A stretch of 64,000 bases of DNA. Source: Plotosus lineatus (lineage: Eukaryota > Chordata > Actinopteri > Siluriformes > Plotosidae). The DNA is taken from positions 24,630,749-24,694,748 of the forward strand of contig CM045735.1 in the NCBI GenBank assembly GCA_024760905.1, read 5' to 3'. Within the stretch, counting starts at the first letter, position 1. The number at the start of each line of letters is the position of its first letter. The notes below the pieces were generated by a model. It was not told the DNA's origin, did not search any database, and worked only from the letters and a program-made list of their open reading frames with translations. Positions 31,001 to 35,837 of this stretch are shown here, piece by piece. Made by a program: the position numbers and the translations under genes.

Positions 31001-32551
31001 AGTGTTTCTAAGATGGGTCGTAAAAAGGTGGATGATGTATTCAAGAGCAGAAAATCGATTTCTCTTGAAACGAAACTTGAAATCATCGCTAAACATGAAA
31101 AGGAGTCCGCATGGCCTATCTGTGTAAGGTGTATGAGAAGAGTGCATCGACCATTTATACAATTCTCAAACAGAAAGCCATGTTGAAGAGTGTTAAACCA
31201 GCAAAGAGGGGTTACTACTTTATCGAAGGAAAGATGAGGACTCAGTGATGAGAAGAAGAGGCTTCTCTTATTGTGGATCAAGTCGAAAAAGATCAAGGGC
31301 GATGGAAGTGAGGACAAGCAGCAGAAGCGATCAAAATTAGTGAAGTGAAATAAAACAGTTTAAAAAAATTTCAAAAAATTAATTGAATAAAAAGTTTTTA
31401 AAAATAGTAGTGTAAGTAAATGTTAAGTGTTATTCTTAAGTTCAGACGCACTTACTGTATTGTTTATTCTTGTTTTATTATTATTTATTGTTAATTACAG
31501 TATTATTAATGTCAATGTGTTATTATTGTGAAATGTTTATTGTTACATGTTTATCTTAAACATATTATTGTCAGGCTATACAAGTTTGGAAGGGGGTTGG
31601 AACGGATTCATTGGTTTTCTATTGTTTCTTGTGGGAATTTTTGTTTCATCAAACGAACGTTTCCACTTACGAGATTGCCCTCGAAACGGATTAATTTCAT
31701 AGTCAAGGTACCACTATATCAGTTTTAAAAAGGGCTAAACAAATAAAACTGAGTGAATGTTTTGTGCAAATACTACATATGCATTGGCATGAAATACAGC
31801 TGTTTATCAGATTTTGCTCTACCAATCAGGTTCTGGCAGTCATATTGCATAGCGGTCACAAAATGTGTGACAATTGCCGAAGATCTTTCTCCAACATTTT
31901 TATGAATAGTAAAATAAACCATAGCCTGAACAAAGAACGTTCAAATATGTCGAACTGATCCCATAATGCAATGTAACGTGACGTCACCGGGTGCAAAGCA
32001 CAAGTTAACATTAACGTGGACAACTGCCATGGGAATCCATTTGGCGAACTTCACTAGACTACTTCAAATTATGTTAAATAAATACTAATTACTAAACGGT
32101 CTTCGTGGGATAGTATTACATACAGTATACGGCAGTTTTATGTGTAAAAGAACCCATGAGCAGCTGTAAAATGCAACACAGTAGTCCTGTTACAACGCCT
32201 CATTATCTTCAACACAAAAATTCATATACTAATACGTTCGTTAGGTAACTATGTTTTCTGTAATTCCGGTGTAGAAAAAAATAAATATATTAATAAAAAA
32301 TAAACACGGTGAATGGTGAGGTTTATCTGGCCTTCGATAATCACAGGTTAGCAAAGATTACCCTGTTAGCAAAACTACAAGACAGATTGATGTGAAATCG
32401 CTGCGATATTTTAAGTATTTGTCTGTTCGTGTTTCTAACAGGGTAATGCATAAAGTAAAAAAAAAAAGAGTCTTAAGTCAGATTTAATTACAAATTGGCC
32501 TCACCTGCCATCATTCAGCGTAGTACTTTCTCCCTCTATGTGCTCCGCCAT
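678..32551 (-). CDS. tcerg1: tcerg1, transcription elongation regulator 1 (CA150), N-terminal part, 5 exons
   Basis: This is a nuclear WW/FF-domain protein that couples RNA polymerase II elongation with splicing. The five exons join in phase (47, 229, 162, 268 and 258 nt) and give about 321 residues. In order they encode a short acidic start, a Pro/Arg-rich block (MRGPPPLLRPPPPPF, RPPFGRPPFDP), the first WW domain at about residues 133-165 (EEIWVEN then YYYNARTRESAWTKP), a Ser/Thr/Pro linker, and the conserved block AIPAFPPVMVPPFRVPLPGM. These match the order and wording of vertebrate TCERG1. WW2, WW3 and the six FF domains are missing only because the window ends inside the intron after exon 5. 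The Gln-Ala repeat that follows QQSEL in mammals is absent. Introns 1, 2 and 4 (13.0, 10.6 and 6.9 kb) are filled with mobile DNA. The identification rests on remembered family sequence and is very secure; which fish paralogue this is cannot be told. Confidence 0.96.
1124..1144. repeat. Poly-G run in tcerg1 intron 4
   Basis: About 20 consecutive G on the plus strand. Similar G or C runs lie at about 24,693, 38,305, 41,758, 58,519 and 62,230. Confidence 0.9.
1250..3060 (-). mobile_element. Decayed LINE, reverse transcriptase part (second EN-RT family)
   Basis: Broken minus-strand frames match a vertebrate EN-RT LINE of the type often annotated as 'craniofacial development protein 2-like'. Reading in the element's direction there are: DAWW-type KMHGGTKK then KPWLKGMTTMDF near 2,700; VTNRWKEHFHNLLNHKG near 2,600; FQGYPYSDHLQEER near 2,300; a thumb-like IKQFHEGIATLVTFDGSFS near 1,950; EQFTYLGSAVTCNNSSDL near 1,650; and RWAGHV near 1,460. 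Many stops and frameshifts are present, and the FADD region is lost. It is dead and old. Confidence 0.75.
3070..3345 (-). mobile_element. tRNA-derived SINE, copy 1 (family with tRNA-like head)
   Basis: On the minus strand it starts GGGGGATTTAGCTCAGTTGG with a clear A box, followed by a B box GAGTTCGAATCCGG, a body with TCAGCATCAAAAGGATAGAA, and an end TATATAAGCATCCACAATAA next to a short ATT repeat. It closely matches the plus-strand copy at 61,286-61,535. The tRNA half does not fold into a clean functional tRNA, and it is attached to a conserved SINE body. Confidence 0.8.
3389..4303 (+). mobile_element. Tigger-like MITE, family F (CAGTCGGCCC...), copy 3
   Basis: The left end reads CGGCCCGCTACTTATGAAAT and the right end reads TTTTTGTAAGTAGAGGGCCTG, the same inverted ends as 17,098-17,774 and 22,082-24,581. 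Its outermost bases are eroded. The interior has CT/AC microsatellites and the segment around 3,840-3,990 shared by several TA elements here. No intact transposase is present. Confidence 0.7.
4309..5624 (-). mobile_element. Tc1-like transposon, copy 1, left end truncated
   Basis: The right end (5,500-5,624) carries the Tc1-type terminal sequence TTTGAGAAAGGCTAGTG with AAAAATTAGCATATTGTGAT on the minus strand, followed by TA. The left end starts only in the inner part of the inverted repeat (CACACAACTGAAGTAGTTC), directly against the family F element, so about 110 bp of terminus are missing there. Confidence 0.88.
4479..5433 (-). pseudogene. Tc1-type transposase pseudogene (copy 1)
   Basis: It starts MGKTADLTAVQKANIDTLKQ, with a paired-like HTH (SERIGCSQSAVSRHLSG) and a GRKR basic hook. 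It then breaks into three frames. Catalytic-core landmarks are visible: FFLDESKFCMS (first Asp), VIFQHDLAPAHSAKTT (second Asp) and SPDLNPTENLWDIV (Glu). It ends PTKY and a stop. The Asp-to-Glu spacing is about 34 residues, as in DD34E Tc1 enzymes. It has frameshifts and an internal deletion of about 60 bp between the HTH and the catalytic core, so it is inactive. Confidence 0.9.
5700..6140 (-). mobile_element. Decayed LINE, AP-endonuclease part
   Basis: The minus strand encodes EEKEGFYQDLASVIDTIPAA, DKLLIVGDFNLRVGKD and VIGKCGKGNIGSNG, the core of an APE-type endonuclease with the GDFN motif. It fits the same LINE family as 1,250-3,060 and may be the same insertion split by later elements. 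A further scrap of the same region (CATCCAGGTGTAGTAATG) lies at 7,085-7,140. Confidence 0.7.
6141..7200. other. Intronic stretch without a recognised gene
   Basis: A 134-codon open frame on the minus strand (6,281-6,685) has no family that I recognise; it could be the 5' part of the decayed LINE. Short ATAC/AC repeats lie near 7,010-7,035. Confidence 0.3.
7202..7810 (+). mobile_element. Tigger-like element, family I (TGGAACCTCGG...), 3' end not found
   Basis: It starts TAGTGGAACCTCGGTACTCG after TA. It then has an A-run and an open frame (7,380-7,674) reading VMSHFRKVLKRRAKQATLEKQ and later MPKRVAREKTPWADSPEAVM. This resembles the C-terminal tail of Tigger/pogo transposases (HFR..LKRR.KQ.. 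then an R-T-P-rich end). Family I copy 2 is at 59,848-60,874. The right inverted repeat is not visible, so the end is approximate. Confidence 0.6.
7862..8129 (-). CDS. tcerg1: tcerg1 exon 4, second half of WW1 and Ser/Thr-rich linker
   Basis: The acceptor is TTTTCCTAG|GTATAC and the donor is GCCA|GTGAGT. It starts VYYYNARTRESAWTKPEGVK, the second half of WW1 with the conserved YYY and the second Trp, then VIQQSELTS. At that point mammals carry a long Gln-Ala repeat; here a Thr/Ser/Pro/Ala linker follows directly. The exon exits with one base of a Ser codon completed by exon 5. Confidence 0.95.
7862..8130 (+). other. Antisense of tcerg1 exon 4, no separate gene
   Basis: The plus-strand 85-codon frame here (7,807-8,064) is the complement of the exon and has no family resemblance. 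It is listed only so that it is not mistaken for a gene. Confidence 0.6.
8513..8674 (-). CDS. tcerg1: tcerg1 exon 3, Pro-rich linker and first half of WW1
   Basis: The acceptor is TTCATTCAG|AGG and the donor is AAG|GTAATG; the exon is in phase 0 at both ends with 54 codons. It begins RPPFLPPSM, continues with LPPPPGMIFPPGM, and ends with EEIWVENVTSEGK, the first strand and first Trp of WW domain 1. The domain is completed by exon 4, the same split as in other vertebrates. A Gly/Ala/Val stretch before EEIW replaces the APGTPALPPT segment of human. Confidence 0.95.
8675..9795. other. tcerg1 intron 2 proximal part, with an L2-like LINE tail
   Basis: Most of this stretch shows nothing recognisable. 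At about 9,029-9,096 there is a short plus-strand LINE 3' tail (CTCCCCGCAACCCTAATTAG then AACAGTTCAGAAAATGAATG), the same tail as in the SINE at 33,123-33,432 and, inverted, at 45,262-45,322. Confidence 0.5.
9796..10578 (+). mobile_element. Tigger-like MITE, family C (CAGTCAAACCTCGGC...), copy 1
   Basis: The 783-bp element is flanked by TA on both sides. The left end is CAGTCAAACCTCGGCTGACG and the right end is GAGCTGAGGTATCACTG, inverted. Inside, from 10,056, it encodes MGPKKTPPQAEIIEKHERGM followed by LCDSASQYQYAKSTTILKNK, a CENP-B/Tigger-type N-terminal HTH fragment; the rest of the transposase is deleted. It is nearly identical to 15,197-15,987, so the family spread fairly recently. Confidence 0.88.
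10670..11570. repeat. Region dense in TTCC/GGAA motifs, partly inverted
   Basis: Short words such as GTTCCGCA, ATTCCGCAAG, CTTCCGTGAATGTTCC recur every 10-12 bases on the plus strand in 10,725-10,850. They appear as the complement (GGAAGACTTGCG, GCGGAATGG) in 10,860-10,945, and again as TTCC words in 11,160-11,560. No mobile-element ends or open frame explain it. It may be a degenerate short-period satellite. Confidence 0.5.
11845..12110. repeat. Imperfect palindrome, arms of about 100 bp
   Basis: The left arm (about 11,845-11,955) and right arm (about 12,010-12,110) are inverted copies of each other. Examples are GGAGCCTTTGAGACAAAACG on the left and CGTTTTGTCTCAAAAGCGCC on the right, with GTCGCAACTGACACCGG and CCGGTGTCAGTTGCGAC. 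The same words (GAGAC.AA.CGTGGCTTATCC) recur at 45,105-45,150 and, more diverged, at 3,950-3,990 inside TA elements, so the palindrome is probably mobile-element derived. Confidence 0.7.
12572..13196 (+). mobile_element. Tigger-like MITE, family D (CAGTTATCCCTTGAATATCGCGG), copy 1
   Basis: The 625-bp element is flanked by TA. The left end is CAGTTATCCCTTGAATATCG and the right end is GCAACGTGGAATGACTG. Its interior contains two tandem copies of a unit of about 60 bp (AGCCAATCAGCTTGCGAGAT at 12,900 and 12,960). No transposase fragment is open. Confidence 0.8.
13921..14860 (+). mobile_element. Tigger-like MITE, family B (CAGTAGGCCCTTGAC...), copy 1, nested in family A
   Basis: The 940-bp element is flanked by TA on each side. 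Ends: CAGTAGGCCCTTGACTATTT and AATGTCAAGGGCCTACTG. A G-run of about 14 bases lies near 14,585. The interior shares ACATGGGGTTTTACTTCCGG-type sequence with the other B copies. No open transposase. Confidence 0.88.
15159..15196. repeat. (TA)n microsatellite
   Basis: About 38 bases of alternating T and A, directly at the left end of the family C copy 2. This fits insertion at a TA-rich target. Confidence 0.95.
15197..15987 (+). mobile_element. Tigger-like MITE, family C, copy 2, nested in family A
   Basis: The 791-bp element is flanked by TA. It is almost identical to 9,796-10,578 and encodes a similar HTH fragment, HERGVRLCDLASQYQYAKST followed by APILKNKEAIKG, in a frame broken near its start. 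The two copies differ by small indels. Confidence 0.88.
15988..16100. repeat. (TA)n/(AC)n microsatellite
   Basis: Alternating AT followed by AC tracts directly after the right end of family C copy 2. The open frames over this stretch are repeat translations. Confidence 0.95.
16295..17097. other. tcerg1 intron 2, no gene
   Basis: Apart from the decayed Tc1 fragment above, only T-runs (near 17,013) and ordinary AT-rich intronic sequence are seen. Confidence 0.5.
16590..16925 (+). pseudogene. Tc1-like transposase fragment, heavily decayed
   Basis: Nucleotide order follows a Tc1 catalytic core: ACTGGCTGTGGGGATG (the GC.LWGC motif), GTTCACCAACCAGCAAGACA (FT.QQD), AGAGCTACAATGAAATTGTT (ATMEWF) and CTCTCCATCCAATCTGACCA (SPSNLT). 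It resembles 41,160-41,720, with no open frame left. Confidence 0.65.
17098..17774 (+). mobile_element. Tigger-like MITE, family F (CAGTCGGCCCCCTACTTACG), copy 2
   Basis: The 677-bp element is flanked by TA. Ends: CAGTCGGCCCCCTACTTACG and TCGTAAATCGGGGGCCGACTG. It contains AC and CT repeats. No transposase fragment is open. Confidence 0.87.
17775..18540. other. tcerg1 intron 2, with an unrecognised open frame
   Basis: A minus-strand frame of 138 codons (17,827-18,243) reads IIHIKYHHPDEHAWFKDVKK and KCIHCTKIAVREMCREYDSA, with a CxxC pair. It might be a zinc-binding fragment of a transposase, but I do not recognise it and see no clear splice sites. Confidence 0.25.
18541..18893 (-). mobile_element. 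tRNA-derived SINE with RTE-like tail, full-length copy
   Basis: On the minus strand the head reads TGGCCTGGTGGTATAGGGTG (A-box region) and GGTTTGAATCCCACTCC (B box). The body has AGCTAACGGGGTTATCAAAG and AGAGTAGGCTACAAAGCCAT, then the block GGAAGGGCACCCGACGTAAA. It ends GCTGTGGCGACCCCTGA and AACAGCCGAACGGAAAAG. The last part is the 3' end of the RTE LINE in this window. Confidence 0.9.
19304..19532 (-). CDS. tcerg1: tcerg1 exon 2, Pro/Arg-rich N-terminal segment
   Basis: The acceptor is a pyrimidine tract ending CCCCAG, and the donor is CAG|GTACAT. The exon completes the split Arg and encodes 76 residues, including MRGPPPLLRPPPPPF, PPPPPRPPFGRPPFDP and MPPPIAPPHLQ. It exits in phase 0. The proline stretches are typical ligands for SH3 or WW partners. 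An ATG just inside the exon is an internal Met, not the protein start, because exon 1 joins in phase. Confidence 0.95.
19672..20697 (-). mobile_element. RTE-like LINE copy, 5'-truncated with an internal deletion
   Basis: Minus-strand frames encode RT blocks: MSHTMKLWERIVEARLRAEV, FVDLEKAYDRVPREEL, VGLHQGSALSPFLFAMVMDR and MMFADDIVICSESREQVEEN. It keeps the 3' end (GGCGACCCCTGAAGGGAACA then GCCGAAAGG). Several hundred bases between the GLETV region and the end are deleted, and frameshifts break the ORF. Its 5' end abuts the oppositely oriented copy that starts at 20,698. Confidence 0.9.
20698..22076 (+). mobile_element. RTE-like LINE copy, plus strand, 5'-truncated and split by a hAT
   Basis: It starts within GTVRLQGAEIRKVEDF (20,698-20,775), is interrupted by the hAT at 20,780-21,511, and resumes with RVQAGWNGWRKVSGVMCDRR, MLYGLETVALRKRQEA, RLRWFGHVQR and ends IRCGDP plus stop, followed by GGGAACAGCCAAAAGAAAAA. 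The 3' ORF frame of 168 codons (21,546-22,052) is open. It is 5'-truncated, like most LINE copies. Confidence 0.9.
20780..21511 (+). mobile_element. hAT (Charlie-like) non-autonomous element
   Basis: It starts CAGTGGTTCTTAACCTTGTTGG and ends GGTTCGATCGAACCACTG. The 8-bp flanks AGCTAGAG and ATCTAGAG match at six adjacent bases, as expected for a diverged hAT target duplication. It interrupts the LINE at 20,698-22,076. A stretch near 21,040-21,240 (TTATAAGCATTTATAGCATT) is shared with the elements at 35,226 and about 61,860. Confidence 0.75.
22732..24567 (+). mobile_element. Tigger-like element, family B, copy 2, with a fold-back inside
   Basis: It is flanked by TA; ends CAGTAGGCCCTTGACATTCG and GAATAGTCAAGGGCCTACTG. 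It is 1.84 kb against 0.94 kb for B copy 1, mainly because of a large inverted repeat at about 23,080-24,330. Confidence 0.85.
23080..24330. repeat. Large fold-back (arms of about 450 bp) with YY1-like motifs
   Basis: The arms are inverted copies. The outer part is GTGCGTGAGATTTTATGTCC (left) against a complement at 24,235-24,255. Next is TTTTACATTGAACTTGGAGT (left) against ACTCCAACTTCAATGTAAAA (right), then TCCAAGATGGC against GCCATCTTGGA, then GAGGCTTGGTTAGCACTTCC against its diverged complement at 23,915-23,940. The CAAGATGGC motif resembles YY1 sites at the 5' ends of LINEs. The centre holds an 86-codon frame (23,574-23,834, MDELHAQIAAQRDLQDCVSV) with no known family. Confidence 0.75.
24960..26353 (-). 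mobile_element. Tc1-like transposon with long inverted repeats
   Basis: The left end (ACAAACAGGATTGCAAAAAA) and the right end (TTTTTTGGAATCCAGTTTGT then TA) are inverted, and similarity extends for about 200 bp (AAAACTGAATGCAAATGATT left, AATCATTGCATTCAGTTTTT-like right; TCAGTTTTAACTTTTGACCT right). The transposase between them is on the minus strand. Confidence 0.8.
25171..25960 (-). pseudogene. Tc1-like transposase pseudogene (long-TIR element)
   Basis: The frames read KHRRFLWAKSHLKWSLAKWK then VLWSDESRFEVLYRKLGHHV (first catalytic Asp in SDESRF). After a broken middle region they give CPDLSPIENIWRIIKGKVQQ (catalytic Glu in PIEN) and finish VKRGDASQW and stop. The N-terminal HTH is not recognisable, and stops and frameshifts interrupt the gene. 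Confidence 0.85.
26420..26810 (+). pseudogene. hAT transposase fragment with BED-like zinc finger
   Basis: Frames near 26,420-26,780 read a decayed BED-type start, then GTELHKHKLFNFEKRGRKAD and SETVTLVSYELALKHGTGQK. This matches the ..HK..L........SE.VT.ASY..A..IA..KKPY pattern after the BED finger in Charlie-like hAT proteins. Several stops are present and the catalytic region is missing. Confidence 0.65.
27077..27467 (+). mobile_element. hAT-like end and end of a TA element
   Basis: CAGGGGTGGCCAACCAGTCACAG near 27,078 is a typical Charlie-type hAT terminus. Sequence from about 27,180 to 27,467 (ACTTCTGGGAAAATGTTTAA ... GGGCGCTTATCACGGCAAAT) matches 42,310-42,626, the right part of the TA element of family L. 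Borders between the two are not clear. Confidence 0.5.
27672..29205 (-). mobile_element. RTE-like LINE copy, 5'-truncated
   Basis: A 385-codon minus-strand frame (29,206-28,049) covers most of the RT: GKAVGLDDIPVEVWKCLGEV, QFGFMPRKSTPDAVFALRML, FVDLEKAYDRVPREELWYCM, HQGSALSPFLFAMVMDRLTD and MMFADDIVICSESREQ. It stops at a TAA within GLETVALG, where other copies read ALRKRQEA. The remaining 3' sequence to the GACCCCTGAAGGG tail follows. The endonuclease is missing. Confidence 0.93.
29691..30446 (-). mobile_element. Tigger-like MITE, family D, copy 2 (inverted relative to copy 1)
   Basis: The right end reads ACGAAATTCAAGGGATGACTG then TA, the complement of the family D left end. The left end is eroded (GTTATCCCTTGCCACTTCGC). 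From about 30,040 the plus strand encodes PKKKRNMMTVTQKVKLLDTL then HHYSINESTVRYIKKD, a CENP-B/jerky-type HTH fragment of a Tigger transposase; it ends in a stop. Confidence 0.8.
30703..31716 (+). mobile_element. Tigger-like element, family J (CAGTG.TA.C....ACTTAC), copy 1
   Basis: The 1,014-bp element follows TA; left end CAGTGATATCTCCACTTACT, right end CATAGTCAAGGTACCACTA, then TA. From 31,012 it encodes MGRKKVDDVFKSRKSISLET then KLEIIAKHEKES, a Tigger N-terminal HTH, then frameshifts into STIYTILKQKAMLK-type sequence. A start like a hAT MITE (AGTGCTTCTCAATTATTTTC) lies at 30,897. Confidence 0.83.
31717..32504. other. tcerg1 intron 1, promoter-proximal part
   Basis: No gene or mobile element is recognised. 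A perfect cAMP-response element, TGACGTCA, lies at 31,979-31,986, about 0.57 kb downstream of the tcerg1 start codon. Confidence 0.4.
32505..32551 (-). CDS. tcerg1: tcerg1 coding exon 1
   Basis: The start codon is at 32,551-32,549 and gives MAEHIEGESTTLNDG. It opens with MAE as the human protein does. The exon ends in GGCAG before a GTGAGG donor, leaving two bases (AG) of a split Arg codon that exon 2 completes. The next exon then reads MTLQQALRF, aligned with MAQQQALRF in human. No other in-frame start is needed. The exon lies next to a CCAAT-bearing upstream segment. Confidence 0.9.
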
Positions 32552-32670
32552 TACGAGTAAAATCCAAACAGGAAACGTTCTAACGACAAAGACGTCGTTG
32601 AATGATTTCTTTCACACCATTGGTTAAAATGTGCAGGCGGTTGTGATCTCGCACAGTTGATTGGTCCAGA
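32552..32670 (-). promoter_or_regulatory. Probable tcerg1 promoter and 5' UTR
   Basis: Directly upstream of the tcerg1 start there are two minus-strand CCAAT boxes (ATTGG at 32,619-32,623 and near 32,660) and a GACGTC core at 32,591-32,596. There is no obvious TATA box. This fits a housekeeping-type promoter, but the transcription start cannot be placed from sequence alone. Confidence 0.45.
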
Positions 32671-32923
32671 GATCAATCAGTCACACCTTTCTTCTCAATC
32701 TCCTTTTCTTTGAGTAATGTCATACTACAATGTATACAAAAAGCCCACCCACCCTTGTGAAAACAGAGTTCTGCGGTCTAAAAAAGGAGACCGATATAAA
32801 TAGTTTATTTTGTTTTTTTTCCCCCACAAATTTAAGGCGACATATGACCTGCACATTTTAAAAGTTTCTTTATAAGGTGGGGGAAAACAATAACTTGTTT
32901 GTATAAATGTGCACACCCTTGCA

Positions 32924-33660
32924 TTAATATTTGTTGAAGTACTTTTTGATTTTCTGACAGAATTCAGTGGTGGGTAGGAGATCTAGAGCATGTTGTCTGA
33001 GCAATCTTTTCCTTCTTAGTCTCCTCGTAAATAACCCTTTCCGGTCACCACACAAAGTTTCAGTTTGATTCAGGTTTTGGCTTTGACTGGGCCACTCTAA
33101 AATGGTCATCACCTTGATTTGAGCGGCAGTGCTGTCGAGTGGTATAGGGCGCTGGATCGCTGATCCAAAGGTTGGGGGTTTGAGTCCCACTCTCCACAAG
33201 ATTGTCACTGTCCCCCAGTGTAGCTAACTGGGTTATCAAAGGCCGGCAATGTCTCTCAATGTCTGGTGTGAAGCATGTAAAAGAATCATTGCTGACTTTC
33301 GACCAGAGTAGGCTGCAAAGCCGTCAGCGTGTTTCTGCGCTGCGATGGCCTGACGAGCTGTCCAGGGATGGGCACCAGCCTCCCCGTCACCCTAATTAGG
33401 ATTAAGCAGTTATAGAAAATGAACTGAACTGAACCTTGATTTGAATGTGTGAGTGGTTGTGCTGAAAGGAGAAATGATCTCCATCTTCTGCTTTTTAGTA
33501 GATGCTGGAAGGTTTTCTGTCAAAACTGTCTGGTATTTAGAACTGTTCATAATTTCATTGACAATGGAATTCCTCAATTCCATCTGAAGACAGACATTCC
33601 AAAATCATAATATGGCACCATTATGTTTCACCATAGGGTTCTTTTTTGATGTGCAGTGTT
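32924..33660 (-). pseudogene. Tc1-like transposase C-terminal fragment, split by a SINE
   Basis: On the minus strand VMTILEWPSQSQNLNQTETL (from EWPSQSPDLNPIENLW) is followed by ARG/Lys-rich sequence and ends KKYFNKY. The rest of the fragment continues on the far side of the SINE (33,445-33,660, with HQKRTLW and PYYDFGMSVF). It is heavily decayed. Confidence 0.65.
33123..33432 (+). mobile_element. tRNA-derived SINE with an L2-like tail, 12-bp target duplication
   Basis: The head (GTCGAGTGGTATAGGGCGCT, B box GGGTTTGAGTCCCACTC) and body (AGCTAACTGGGTTATCAAAG, GAGTAGGCTGCAAAGCCGTC) match the SINE at 18,541-18,893. The 3' part is different: GATGGCCTGACGAGCTGTCC, ACCCTAATTAGGATTAAGCA and a short TGAAC repeat, typical of L2/CR1-type tails. 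ACCTTGATTTGA is present on both sides (33,111-33,122 and 33,433-33,444), so it inserted as one unit. Confidence 0.9.
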
Positions 33661-33676
33661 ATTTTTGTACCAAATA

Positions 33677-33819
33677 CAGACGCTCTCCAGCTTACAAATG
33701 AGTTAGGTTCCAGATAGCCGTTCGTTAGATGAATTTGTTCGTAAGTTGTTACAGGGCATTCTTTAGAGGGGAACGTATGTTTAAACCTTGTATAAGTAAC
33801 CTATATGAGTTTGGACTGT

Positions 33820-33860
<41 letters not shown>

Positions 33861-33915
33861 TATTACAGAACTGACCACAGTGGAGTGATGCTCTTGAGCT
33901 CAGTCTAATTGAAAG

Positions 33916-33980
<65 letters not shown>

Positions 33981-35028
33981 AGGGGACACTTCAACTGGAC
34001 AATTGAACTGATCAGCTTCTGCTTGCCCTTGGAAGGAGCACCGGAGAATTATAATCGAACTTCGATATGAAGATAATCTGATTTATTTATTTATTTACCT
34101 AAAGTGTTTGTAATGCTTCCAAGATAATTCTATTTGATTGGTGGATTATTTGTGAATCATTTCCCAACATGATTCATGGTTTGTGTCTCACTCAGCCCCA
34201 TGTTGACCCAACTCGACTCAATCTGCTGCCCGCGCACTTGAAGCTTTAAAAGTCTTTATGGTGTTAAATCAGGACCATCACAAATCATTGTTAATGACAC
34301 CATTCCTCCCTTGACACCGCAGTAAACATCATCCTGCACATCAAAACCACTCGGCATCGCCAAGGCACACCATTTAACCCACCAAGTTCCCAGTCCCCTG
34401 TCCCAGAAAATGAAGTTATCTGTGTAGGATCTGGAGGTGCACGTGCGCTTCAGGCTGCGTGTCACTGGAACGATGCAAGACGTGCTGACCTCTGAGAGCA
34501 GCGCGCACACATTACCGGCTCACAGGTGGAAAGTTCATACTAGTGGTGGAGATGAAATTAAATACTTAGATAACTTTTAACCTCTCTCTCTCTCTCTCTC
34601 TCTCTCTGTTTCTCTCTCTCTCTGTTTCTCTCTCTCTCCATAATCATCACATTATGTCATTATGTCCCGTGTTTAAACTCCTGGTTCCTCTCAAGCACAG
34701 CACAGCGGATCTGATCAGATTTACAGAGAGTTTCACTCTTATCCAGTTCATTATAATACTGGAGTCAATTTGTTTATTCTTTGAAACTTTTGGCAGGAGT
34801 TCAGAAATGTATCAGTGTAAAGCCAAGTCGGAACCTAGTATTAAGTGTACCTCAGGATAATTAATCATATTTCATTTTTATATTTATGATATACCTTTCT
34901 ATAGATTTTGCTCCATTTCTATTACTACTTGTTCTTTAATTTCATTTCACTTTCATTTTCAGTCTCGACCTCAGACCAGATGTCCGTATCTCTGGATGTT
35001 CGTAAAAAGAATGTTCGTCACTGGGAGA
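33677..35028 (+). mobile_element. Tigger-like element, family A-related (CAGACGCTCTCCAGCTTAC)
   Basis: The left end follows TA and resembles family A. The right end is eroded (GGATGTTCGTAAAAAGAATG then TCACTGGGAGAGC). It contains CT and AC microsatellites at 33,826-33,980 and 34,581-34,640. A second right-end piece lies inverted at 35,362-35,550 (AACATCCAGAGATACCAAGC, complement of 34,978-35,000). Confidence 0.6.
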
Positions 35029-35188
35029 GCAACCTTTTGAGTGATGGAGAAAAAGTTTAATCTTGGTCTCATTAGATCATAAAATTCCCCACAACATACT
35101 TTCAGGAAACTTGGTAATGGTAAAGGTTTATACAACTTCACACACATATACACAGGGGTGTGTACATGCAAGTTTACACATTACACAC

Positions 35189-35223
<35 letters not shown>

Positions 35224-35225
35224 TA

Positions 35226-35832
35226 CAGGGATCCCATCCCCCGACGTACATGTATATGTGTATATAATATCAATAAATACACATCCAATGCTATAAATGC
35301 TTATAATAACAATTAAACATTGAAAAAACAACAAAAGATGTAAATAAAACATAAATAAAAGACACTCTCCAACTTACCGCCATTCGTTTTGCAAACATCC
35401 AGAGATACCAAGCTGTTCAAGGTCAAAAGTGAAATTGAAAGTGAAATGAAATTGAAGACTAAGTAGAACGAGAAATGGAATAAAATCTACAGAAAGATAT
35501 ATCATAAATACAAGTATGAAATATGATTAAACATTATCCTGAGGTACACTTAAAACGAGGCTCCAGCACAGGGGGACCTGGCTGCACAGGCAGATGCAAC
35601 AATGTACTGTATCCAGTTTTGATGGGAGATTTTGGGTTGTTTTTTGTTGGTTTAGGGTTTTTGGGTTTTGTTGCATAAATGGCTTGTTTTTGTGACATTT
35701 TCCTTAAAATTTCCACCTATTCTTCCTTAATTTCCTTATTTTTTTTAATTCGATGAACATTTATTTATTTTTTAAAAACCTCGATGCACTGAAGCCGCAT
35801 TAATTGAAGCGTGAAGTAGCGAGGGATGCCTG
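35226..35832 (-). mobile_element. TA element, family E (CAGGGATCCC/CAGGCATCCC ends)
   Basis: The left end is CAGGGATCCCATCCC after TA; the right end is AAGTAGCGAGGGATGCCTG before TA. The stretch TGATGGGAGATTTTGGGTTG is the complement of sequence at 61,985-62,010, and 35,260-35,340 is the complement of 62,110-62,220, so at least two copies exist. Confidence 0.7.
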
Positions 35833-35837
35833 TATAC

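Noticed and set aside
30690..31300. A domesticated CENP-B/Tigger-like host gene
   Set aside because: The HTH is followed by frameshifts within about 130 codons, and the element keeps its inverted ends and TA flanks.
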